Source of the DNA: Dichotomocladium elegans
Lineage: Eukaryota > Mucoromycota > Mucoromycetes > Mucorales > Lichtheimiaceae
Assembly: GCA_025716815.1 (NCBI GenBank)
Contig: JAIXMN010000069.1
Location: forward strand, 1 to 17,500
Length of the DNA stretch: 17,500 bases
Direction of reading: 5' to 3'
The translations under genes were made by a program, and so were the position numbers. Of this stretch, positions 7,911-16,641 are shown in pieces (position 1 is the stretch's first letter; each line of letters begins with the position of its first letter). The notes below the pieces were generated by a model, which did not search any database, was not told where the DNA came from, and worked only from the letters and a program-made list of their open reading frames with translations.

Positions 7911-8586
7911 ATGCCACACTACACTATTTACTTGACACCTGCTACTATAACATATAATGTCCAAAATTCCAAGGTCACTAAAGTAATTGGATATTCTGTG
8001 GATAACAATAGGTAAGGTTTTTTTCTCTATGACTCCTATTAGCTAAAGGCAACTTTTTAGTGCAAGGAAAGTTATTATTTTTCCAGAGGCTGAACAGCAG
8101 GCAGGATTCCTAAGGGTGGTTAACACTACACCACAAGTATGGGTTTTCAATGTCACTGGTACTGCACTGGATGCAGTTGACTTTGATGATGTGCAAGGCT
8201 GGAGATATCCTAGCTCTACTTGGATCAAGATTATTACTATTGAAAGTATCACACAAGCAATTACAATACCAGCTACAGTCCAGAGGAAACTTATGTCCCA
8301 GCATGCTGGAAACATCGCTATACCAGAGGTAGATGCACATGCAATAGTAACTACAACAATCCCTGTCCGGCATCCTGGTGGCCACATCTTTATGTCACAG
8401 ACACATAGGCGTCGTGCAAGTGAAGCTGGGATTACATCAGCCTCAGAAGCACAACGCCAACGCATTGACACTACTACTAGTGATGTATTGCTAGAAGCAT
8501 CTATTACACCAACTGATCAAGCACCTGTAACATTTGATCTTGAAGAAGATATCAATGCAGCATTGGATGAGCTCATGTTACTTTAA
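7911..8586 (+). CDS. Spliced 208-aa protein of unknown function, upstream of Rep-helicase
   Basis: Proposed exons are 7911-8011 and 8061-8586. Exon 1 opens with ATG (MPHYTIYLTPATITYNVQ) and ends at an AG/GTAAGG donor. The 49-nt intron ends TTTTTAG, and splicing joins two open frames with no stop. The second exon has no in-frame ATG before 8116 and is open back to the acceptor, which supports splicing. I do not recognise the family. The first ~110 residues look beta-rich, which would fit a small barrel such as an OB-fold, but that is a guess. The middle is basic (HRRRASEA) and the C-terminus is acidic (FDLEEDINAALDE). The gene lies 54 bp upstream of the Rep-helicase start on the same strand, so it is likely an accessory gene of the Helitron. 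Start and splice sites are inferred from sequence. Confidence 0.6.
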
Positions 8587-8640
8587 CTAATGAGGTCATC
8601 TATTGTGACTACTACTTAATTCATATAAAGCAAACAGTAA

Positions 8641-11600
8641 ATGGAAGATACAGTAATCCTCCTTTTCCTTATGTCTGTTACTATTAACCTTAATGCTGCT
8701 GCCCATCGGTCACCTGATATCTATCAGGCATATGTCAACCAGGTAGCATCACTGTACTGTGCAAATTGCTGCACAGTACTTTATCGAAAGGAAGCAAAGA
8801 CACTTCCTTTACATTCACTTCCAGTTCCAACCCCATGTATGGAGTGGGGGTTTCCACCCATTTGTAAGGGAGGACAGGTAATTGTATGCGAAACATGCTT
8901 GAAAGGCTCACCTACTAGTAGAGCACAACGCGTTATCCCATTTGTTGGCCCAACGATTCCTGCAACTTTAACAATGAACTACCGGGAGCTTGGATGCCTT
9001 TCTCCTTTAAAGCTTATGTCCCAGATTACTCGACTGAAGTCTCGTTCCTATGCAATCCTTGGGCATTATGAGCTGACAGGTAGTATGTCTGCAAGGTATA
9101 ACTATGAATATGCTGGTCTTGTCTTCAATGGGACATTGGGTCTAGTATATGGGCGAGAGACCCACTCAGGTATATTTCTCTTACTGTGATAAAACATTGT
9201 GCTAAAAGAAAGTACTAGTAATAAACAAAACAAAGGTTGCAGAGGCATGGGAGCAGCTTACAGTAGTAAATCCATTACTTCATCAGTATAATAGACCAGA
9301 GGTAAGTCAAGAGCTAGTAAGATATTTTGTGCAAGATGTTTCTGCTCCTATGAATAATATGGGCTGGAATATTAATATGGCTACTAATATTGATAATATA
9401 CCTCCGAGTGCTGGTGATCATGACATAGCTTTCCATAAGCTAAAAGTGGCTACTAATGGTCATACTGATATCAAGTATAGTGATCCTGAGTTACTACCAC
9501 TACTGTTCCCTTGGCTCTATACTTTTGGTGATGCACACTTCAATCTTAAAGATAAGGGGACAGCCAAGAAATACTTTAAACAGTTGCTTCTCCATCATGA
9601 CAGGCGCTTTGCAAGGACCCCAACCTTTATCTTCTTTGCAGCTGACATGCTTGAAAAACTAGCAGTCCATGGATATAGCCCACGTGTTGTCCACCACAAG
9701 TACCTTAGAGAGTTAAGTGAAAATGGGGTTTACCATATTGACCCTGAAACCAATAAGCAATATATTCGTGAAGATATCACCTCAGCTATTCCTTATATAG
9801 TACGTTCATCATATGCCTACAAGCGCAAGGCATACCTTGATCTAATGGCAATGTTCAGGGAGTATAATGCACCTACAATATTTATGACGTTTACCTGTAA
9901 TGACTTTGCAAATGACATGACTAATGCAGTGAATAGTACAGAGCCATGGGATGACCCTGTTCTATTTGCTAAACACTTCCAGTTTAAATGGCAGAAGCTT
10001 TGGCAGGAGTTTATTCGCCATACCTGGGCAAATATGATAGGTGGTATTAAGCATTTTTTCTGGGTAATGGAAGTACAAGCCCGTGGATCACCACATATAC
10101 ATTGTATCCTTTGGACAAACAAAACTGTGGAGGAGCTAGCAGCACTTAACATTGTCACAGCCCAGCTACCAGCACCAGGCTCTGGATCAAATCTACGTGA
10201 GCTTGTACAGCAGCATCAAATACATAGATGCACTGACTACTGTACTAAGACATCAAATGGTCAGTGTAGATTTGGTTTCCCATTCCTTCCCACTAATCAC
10301 ACATACTATGATGAGCATCGCTATTATTATCCTAGGGATTTTCAAAGTCTTTTTGTCAACCCCTACAATCCTGAGCTCCTTGCAGTTACAAAGTGCAATA
10401 TGGATATCCAGCTTAATAGGGGATACCATGCTCTTTCATACCTCTGCAAATATCTTACCAAGTTTGATACTGGAAGGGACCATGTGGTTATTGATGCAGA
10501 TGGTAACACTAACCATGTCCTAACACATTTCCGTGCTAGGAAGCTGAGTATTATTGAAGCAGTCTATGATATCTTTGGTTGGCACAAACAGCAAGCATCA
10601 GTTGAAGTACTCTTCCTTGACACTAATATGCCTACTAATCAACGGCGTGTGATTCGACGTAAAGAACATTTAGATGAGAATAACCCAGAAAGGATTACAT
10701 ATGATACCCAGCAAGGTAATATGCAGTTACCATATGTCCTAGTATTTACTCACCTTATGCTTTTACCAGAGAAATATATGAAAAGGCCAAGAGGAATAAC
10801 TAATGCAGAGCAGCTCACATATCCAGAGTTTTTCATGAACTACCGTCTAGTGTCAAACTCATTTGATGATGCATTCATTGGTACAGATGGAAGAAGATGG
10901 ATCAAACGTGGTACTCCAATCCTTTATAGAACTAGGCATCTACCTATTTCTGCTGGTGAGGCATTTTTCTATCAACGTATTCTACTAAATGTACCCTTTA
11001 GACACTTAACAGATGTTTTTGATCTGGAGCAATACTCCACTTACCAAGGATGTCATGATGCACTTGTACTACAGGGTTTACTTGAACCTTTAGAAACTTC
11101 AGTGGTTGAGAGTGCCACACTTTCTGCTTACAGTGCAATTGCTGAAGCTGATACTGACTACCACTTTGTGGATAGTAATATTAGTACCTCAGTACAAAGC
11201 ACAGTAACCTTACAAGCTATGGCAAGTGAAAGACTCTCACGGTTTACTCCTTCACAATACTGTGCATACAGTAATGCATTAGAGCACCTCGATGACAGTA
11301 CACCAGTATTAATCCATGGAAGCGCAGGTACAGGTAAGAGCTTTGTTCTGGATACAATAGCTATGCATTTCAAGTCTATGCACTTCAAAGTAGTTCGCCT
11401 TGCATTTACTGGAGTAGCAGCAAACAATATTGGAGGAGTTACTATCCACCACTTCTTTGGAATCAACTACGTGGAGTCAACTATCAACCATACAAGAGTT
11501 GACGAGTTCTTTAAGCTACACAGTAAGGTGATATTCCTTATTGATGAGATAAGTATGCTTTCAGCAAGCCTTCTTGATCTTCTTAATAATGCATGTAAAA

Positions 11601-12551
11601 TAGCAAAAAAGTCTACACATCATTGGGGTGGTATCCCAGTATGTATGTTTGGTGACCTTGCACAGATGCTTCCTTTTGAACAAGATATGCTACCAGTAAC
11701 ACATTCTGACCTGTTTCAACATATAGTAGTTGAACATGTCTATCATCCATGTCGCCAAACTGATTTACAATTCTATAGTTTACTTCAACATCTGCGGCTG
11801 AATAATCTTAATGAAGAAGATATTAACTTGCTCTCTACTAGGACTATACACTCATCAAACATCAATCCAGGGAGTCTTGTTATCACCCATACACGCGAGT
11901 CAGCTACAAGCTTTAATAGAACTGCCCTAGGGAAACTACCTGGACAAGTCTTTACATATGTTGCAACAGATAAAACTGATGGGTTCCAGACTGCAGCAAG
12001 GACTGCTTTAAACCATACCTACCTTCCTGAAGTAAGTATATCTTTACTTCTAACAGGCTATATGACCATACTAACTACTGTTCTAGATACTTGAGCTAAA
12101 GGTTGGCTCTCAGGTGATGTTGCTGCACAATATTAGTGTACAAAATGGATGGGTCAATGGAACACTATGCATAATCACAAGTCTTTCTCAGACTACTATA
12201 ACAATATCCAAAATTTCAAACCCTACTGAGTCACTACCTGTAATGCGCATCACCAGAGATGTACCCTATACTGGCTATGAAAGGACACAGTTTCCAGTCC
12301 AGCTTGCATGGGCACTCACAGTTCACAAAGTGCAAAGCCTTACAATCTCATCTATATCTATTTTCCTTAGTGACTTTTTCCAGCATGGTCAACTATATGT
12401 TGCACTTACAAGAGTTAAACGACTTCAAGACCTTCAGCTCATACTTCCAGATGGTTCAACTGCACGAGATATTACATTCCCCACCAATATTACATGCCTC
12501 CAATGGTTACTTCGCTTTGAAGAACACATATCACTATACTCACAAACGTAA
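8641..12551 (+). CDS. Helitron Rep-helicase (HUH endonuclease plus PIF1-like helicase)
   Basis: Model: exons 8641-9169, 9243-12031 and 12087-12551, about 1260 aa. Intron 1 (73 nt) removes an in-frame TGA. Intron 2 (55 nt) has GTAAGT, a TACTAAC branch site (12069-12075) and TTCTAG, and joins LPE to ILELKVGSQVMLL as the PIF1 family expects. The N-terminus has paired cysteines (C40/C43, C83/C86) like the zinc-binding region before Helitron Reps. Next comes the Helitron-like N domain (LLPLLFPWLYTFGDAHF). The HUH motif is H461-I-H463 and the catalytic tyrosine pair is Y576/Y580 (SYLCKYLTK). The helicase has Walker A GSAGTGKS (869-876), Walker B IDEISM (D944/E945), GDLAQMLPF, and a C-terminal VHKVQSLT, where most relatives have a G in place of the S. 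All catalytic motifs are present, so it may be active. The enzyme nicks and rejoins one strand and unwinds DNA during rolling-circle transposition. The start is uncertain: the hydrophobic stretch after ATG could be an in-frame 75-nt intron (8653-8727). Confidence 0.92.
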
Positions 12552-12892
12552 TGTCTATATCCACTTACCACTAGTATTCCATTGCACAATTTGTACTGTA
12601 ATAAAATCAGTGGGAAAGCACCAGACACATGGATAGGACATGCAAGAAGTAGTCATGACATCACACTAGCTTATTCAGGGTAGGCTACTACTGCTCCTAG
12701 GCAAAGGAGTGTGGAATGTTCAGGCTGGAACATGTCACCTATCTACACTTTCACCAGTAACAACTCTTTCATTCAAAGGGGACTAGTTGAAAAAAAAATG
12801 TTAAGAAAGTGAAAGAGAAGCAAAAGAATGAAAATTTTCGAAATGGGAGGTCATTCAAAAATTGTCACATGGGTTGAACAAATGGTTTTCAA
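12552..12892 (+). other. Helitron 3' non-coding region
   Basis: About 340 bases of non-coding transposon sequence separate the helicase stop from the terminal hairpin. It is matched along its whole length by the inverted copy at 6359-6678. It contains a short inverted repeat, CTCCT-AGGCAA-AGGAG, near 12691, and a run of purine-rich sequence before the end. No gene is visible. Confidence 0.75.
12600..12605 (+). promoter_or_regulatory. Polyadenylation signal AATAAA after Rep-helicase
   Basis: AATAAA lies about 50 bases after the stop codon of the Rep-helicase gene. It is a plausible polyadenylation signal. The motif is short and the region is AT-rich, so this is only suggestive. Confidence 0.4.
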
Positions 12893-12905
12893 CTGGCACT
12901 GCCAG
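12893..12905 (+). other. Helitron 3' terminal hairpin
   Basis: CTGGCA-C-TGCCAG is a 6-bp perfect stem with one unpaired base, about 18 bases before the inferred terminus. Helitron 3' ends carry such a hairpin as the transposition stop signal. In the truncated copy the matching sequence (6346-6358) has lost pairing near the loop. Confidence 0.8.
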
Positions 12906-12923
12906 ATAAATTACAATAAATAA

Positions 12924-14420
12924 CACATATTTCTCGGTGGTTTCTTGTCCGTTTGAGATGAAAGTAGGCTCATTCGATTCGCCGAACATTGCTCTATTAG
13001 CAGCCATCGCGGCTTTTGTATGATAACTATGAAAAATTGATTCGCGAAAACAGGGCAAAGTAATCAATTAATCAGTCGATCTCATATTTCTCGCTGGTTT
13101 TTTGTCCGTTTGCGATGAAAGTAGGCTCATTCGATTCGCCGAACATTGCTCTATTAGCAGCCATCGCGGCTTTTGTATGATAACTATGAAAAATTGATTC
13201 GCGGAAACAGGGGCAAAGTAATCACTTAATTAGTCGATCTCATATTTCTCGGTGGTTTTTTGTCCGTTTGCGATGAACGTAGGCTCATTCGACTCGCCGA
13301 ACATTGTTCTATTTGCAGCCATCGCGGCTTTTGTATGATAACTATGAAAAATTGATTCGCGAAAACAGGGGCAAAGTAATCAATTAATCAGTCGATCTCA
13401 TATTTCTCGGTGGTTTCTTGTCCGTTTGCGATGAAAGTAGGCTCATTCGATTCGCCGAACATTGTTCTATTAGCAGCCATCGCGGCTTTTGTATGATAAC
13501 TATGAAAAATTGATTCGCGAAAACAAGGGCAAAGTAATCACTTAATCAGTCGATCTCATATTTCTCGGTGGTTTTTTGTCCGTTTGCGATGAACGTAGGC
13601 TCATTCGACTCGCCGAACATTGTTCTATTTGCAGCCATCGCGGCTTTTGTATGATAACTATGAAAAATTGATTCGCGAAAACAAGGGCAAAGTAATCAAT
13701 TAATCAGTCGATCTCATATTTCTCGGTGGTTTTTTGTCCGTTTGCGATGAACGTAGGCTCATTCGATTCGCCGAACATTGTTCTATTAGCAGCCATCGCG
13801 GCTTTTGTATGATAGCTATGAAAAATTGATTCGCGAAAACAGGGGCAAAGTAATCACTTAGTCAGTCGATCACATATTTCTCGGTGGTTTTTTGTCCGTT
13901 TGCGATGAACGTAGGCTCATTCGACTCACCGAACATTGCTCTATTTGCAGCCATCGCGGCTTTTGTATGATAACTATGAAAAATTGATTCGCGAAAACAG
14001 GGGCAAAGTAATCACTTAATTAGTCGATCTCATATTTCTCGGTGGTTTTTTGTCCGTTTGCGATGAACGTAGGCTCATTCGATTCGCCGAACATTGTTCT
14101 ATTAGCAGCCATCGCGGCTTTTGTATGATAACTATGAAAAATTGATTCGCGAAAACAAGGGCAAAGTAATCACTTAATCAGTCGATCACATATTTCTCGG
14201 TGGTTTCTTGTCCGTTTGAGATGAAAGTAGGCTCATTCGATTCGCCGAACATTGTTCTATTAGCAGCCATTGCGGCTTTTTTATGATAACTATGAAAAAT
14301 TGATTCGCGAAAACAGGGGCAAAGTAATCACTTAATCAGTCGATCTCATATTTCTCGGTGGTTTCTTGTCCGTTTGCGATGAAAGTAGGCTCATTCGACT
14401 CGCCGAACATTGCTCTATTT
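12924..14420 (-). repeat. 157-158-bp tandem array, inverted orientation (copy B)
   Basis: About nine and a half units of the family seen at 2575-3545, here on the minus strand. CAGCCATCGC markers begin at 13001 and 13158 and continue at 157-158 bp. The array begins partway through a unit at the Helitron terminus (the host sequence would read TATGTG/ATCGAC), so the Helitron inserted into this repeat. It ends partway through a unit at an 81-bp repeat. Subtypes differ at GCTGCTAAT versus GCTGCAAAT and at ACTTTCATC versus ACGTTCATC and alternate along the array. Confidence 0.93.
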
Positions 14421-14525
14421 AAAGTGGTGGTAGGCTGCCACCAGTCACACAGAAAGTGTGGAGACAAATGACGCGCGTGATGTCATGCTGTTTGCATCTT
14501 TAAAGTGGTGGTAGTCTGCTACTAC
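14421..14525 (-). repeat. 81-bp minisatellite fragment, inverted (copy 2)
   Basis: One full unit and part of a second on the minus strand; AAAGTGGTGG recurs at 14421 and 14502, 81 bp apart. It joins the 158-bp array at CTATTT/AAAGTGG and ends in diverged sequence near 14525, before the SSB-like gene. Confidence 0.88.
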
Positions 14526-14691
14526 AGATGTAAGCCTCCTATAAGAAATGAGAATAAAGATTTAATGCTTAGTAATGATTTATTCAGCATATACTACTAG
14601 CAGTCACATAAACTTTATTTGAAACTAATATAAATAGGCAGTACTTTTTAATGGCTGGTTTGTTACCATTCTTTTTTCTGTTATTCCATCA
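14526..14691 (+). other. 5' flank of the SSB-like gene
   Basis: An AT-rich unique stretch with no repeat and no open frame of note. It precedes the ATG at 14692 and should hold the promoter and leader of the SSB-like gene. AAATAGG and TATAAATAGG-like motifs near 14629-14637 could be a TATA box, but this is weak. Confidence 0.4.
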
Positions 14692-15484
14692 ATGTCCATT
14701 GTCATTGGCCTAACTGGTGTTGTCACTCGTGACGTAAAGTGGCTAAACTTCCCACGCATGGTCGAAGGAACATTAAAGGACAACATCACAGCGACATTCT
14801 CTGTATCAGCCGAACGTGCGTTTTTTCGTGTCACTACAAACCTTCCAAGAATTCATGCATTCCTTCAAGACAACCATATTGGTGATGGTAGCTCTCTTGT
14901 TGTTCAAGGAAGATTAAGGGTAGATACCTACCTAAACCAACGTGGAGTTCGAACCCAATCACTTGTTATTACACCTACTAGGATTAGGTTGGCACATACT
15001 GTATCAATTAGTGTAAGTCTCATACTGGGATTTCCTATGTGAAAGTCATCATTTATATCTTAATTGTACTTTATAATCAAAGGTTGCCAATGCTTCTGAG
15101 CGCCCAACTGATCCCAACATTACATCTGAACGCATCGCCCAGCGGCTCCGTGCTGCTAATCTTTTATCAAATATACAACAATCAGACCTTTCTGTGGCTG
15201 AGTCAACAGTTCTCCGTTGTCTTAATGATTCCATTGCTGTGGCAAATATTGAGGCACATCCCTTGGAGCTACTCCGTGCTATTGGGAAGGAATTTTGTGA
15301 ACGCCTTGTTGCTAGAGATGAGACTCTGACGCCCCAGGTGTTACTTACCAAATTACCCCAAGGATTTACAATTAGTCAAGCTACCACCTTACTTCATGAC
15401 ATTCTTGTTGCCCCTGCATCATTGCCATCTACCCGCCCAACTAGTTCTGCTAGTAGTTTAGAAGAAAGTAATATGGAAGAATAG
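14692..15484 (+). CDS. SSB-like OB-fold single-stranded DNA-binding protein, spliced
   Basis: Exons 14692-15012 and 15083-15484 give about 240 aa. The 70-nt intron has a GTAAGT donor and a CAAAG acceptor and preserves the frame (VSIS joined to VANASERP). Residues 1-107 resemble the bacterial/mitochondrial SSB fold in order: a first strand (VIGLTGVVTRDVK), ATFSVSAER, FFRVTTNLP, then a glycine turn and VVQGRLRVDTYLNQRG before SLVITPTRIRL. This last block is the best match, to the family's veGrL...y.d..G...v.a..i pattern. Residues 108-240 look helical (SERIAQRLRAANLL and ELLRAIGKEFCERL) and end in a Ser/Thr-rich, acidic tail (SSLEESNMEE), loosely like SSB tails. The protein would bind single-stranded DNA. 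It lies about 1.8 kb beyond the Helitron end, between 81-bp repeat fragments. It could belong to a transposon or be a captured host SSB; there is no clear N-terminal targeting peptide. Confidence 0.7.
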
Positions 15485-15612
15485 TTCATTATATCAAATT
15501 ACACAACAAACATAAACTTCTGCTCTCATGTTCCCTCACCATTAAGAGTCAGACACCAGATACTTAGTGAAAACTGTATGATGTTACATGTTTGGAACAT
15601 CACACTGCCCCC
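15485..15612 (+). other. 3' flank of the SSB-like gene, with a hairpin
   Basis: An AT-rich non-coding stretch. TGATGTT (15579-15585) pairs with AACATCA (15596-15602) around a 10-base loop. It could be an RNA 3' element or the end of a mobile element. I see no gene. Confidence 0.45.
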
Positions 15613-15704
15613 TCTATGACTAGTAGCAGCCTACCACCACTTTACAGACGCAGACGCCATGACATCACGCGTGTCATTTGCCTCAATGCTTTCCCTGCGA
15701 CTGG
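15613..15704 (+). repeat. 81-bp minisatellite fragment, direct (copy 3)
   Basis: Slightly more than one diverged unit (AGCAGCCTACCACCACTTTACAG, GCCATGACATCACGCGTGTC). It stops sharply after GCGACTGG at 15704, where the A-rich module leading to 158-bp repeats begins. Confidence 0.85.
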
Positions 15705-16640
15705 AAAAAATTAAACCTATGATAAAATGATAAGCAAAAGCATGTGCATCATGAAAACATTCAAAAACCTGTGAAGAAAAAATTCAACTTACGTTTTTTC
15801 ATGGTAATTGAAAATTGGTGTTCTTCATATGCAAAAGCCGCGATGGTTTCTACTACAGAAAAATTTTGCGCATCGAATGAGCCTATTTTCATCTTAAACA
15901 GACAAGAAACCGCCGAGAAATATGTGATCGACTGATTAAGTGATTACTTTGCCCCTTTATCGCGAATCACTTTTTACATATTACCATACAAAAGCCGCGA
16001 TGGCTGCTAATAGAACAATGTTCGGCGAGTCGAATGAGCCTACGTTCATCGCAAACGGACAAGAAACCACCGAGAAATATGAGATCGACTAATTAAGTGA
16101 TTACTTTGCCCCTGTTTTCGCGAATCAATTTTTCATAGTTATCATACAAAAGCCGCGATGGCTGCAAATAGAGCAATGTTCGGCGAGTCGAATGAGCCTA
16201 CGTTCATCGCAAACGGACAAAAAACCACCGAGAAATATGAGATCGACTAATTAAGTGATTACTTTGCCCCTGTTTTCGCGAATCAATTTTTCATAGTTAT
16301 CATACAAAAGCCGTGATGGCTGCAAATAGAGCAATGTTCGGCGAGTCGAATGAGCCTACGTTCATCGCAAACGGACAAAAAACCACCGAGAAATATGAGA
16401 TCGACTGATTAATTGATTACTTTGCCCTTGTTTTCGCGAATCAATTTTTCATAGTTATCATACAAAAGCCGCGATGGCTGCTAATAGAACAATGTTCGGC
16501 GAATCGAATGAGCCTACTTTCATCGCAAACGGACAAAAAACCAGCGAGAAATATGAGATCGACTGATTAATTGATTACTTTGCCCTTGTTTTCGCGAATC
16601 AATTTTTCATAGTTATCATACAAAAGCCGCGATGGCTGCT
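15705..16640 (+). repeat. 158-bp tandem array, direct orientation (copy C)
   Basis: It starts with the same A-rich lead (ATGATAAAATGATAAGCAAAAGC) and diverged first unit (15744-15935) as the array at 2575. Regular 157-158-bp units follow, with ATGGCTGC starts near 15999, 16158, 16316, 16473 and 16632. The array ends partway through a unit at GCTGCTA, where the 81-bp minisatellite takes over. Units resemble those of the inverted array more than those of copy A (ATGTTCGGCG rather than ATCTTCGGCG), so copies B and C are closer relatives. Confidence 0.92.
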
Positions 16641-16641
16641 A

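Larger units (their letters stand above)
7911..12923 (+). mobile_element. Helitron-type rolling-circle transposon (5' end not located)
   Basis: The element carries the 208-aa gene and an almost complete Rep-helicase. Its 3' end at or just before 12923 is defined by comparison with the truncated copy at 6328-7014: the two are alike up to AATAAATAA and then enter unrelated DNA (28S in one, 158-bp repeat in the other). The end has a 13-base hairpin (CTGGCA-C-TGCCAG) about 18 bases from the terminus. No CTRR terminus follows the hairpin, unlike canonical Helitrons, so a Helitron2/Helentron-like class is more likely, although no endonuclease domain is seen. The 5' end may lie before 7911, within or before the 81-bp array; I could not identify it. 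Confidence 0.88.

Noticed and set aside
8043..8471. 142-codon minus-strand frame
   Set aside because: It is antisense to the second exon of the 208-aa gene, which has a better model with splice signals and a downstream Rep-helicase.
6328..12923. Long terminal inverted repeats of a DNA transposon
   Set aside because: The left copy is a truncated Helitron 3' end that includes helicase coding sequence and joins rDNA. The right edge joins a different repeat, so the two do not bound one simple inserted unit.
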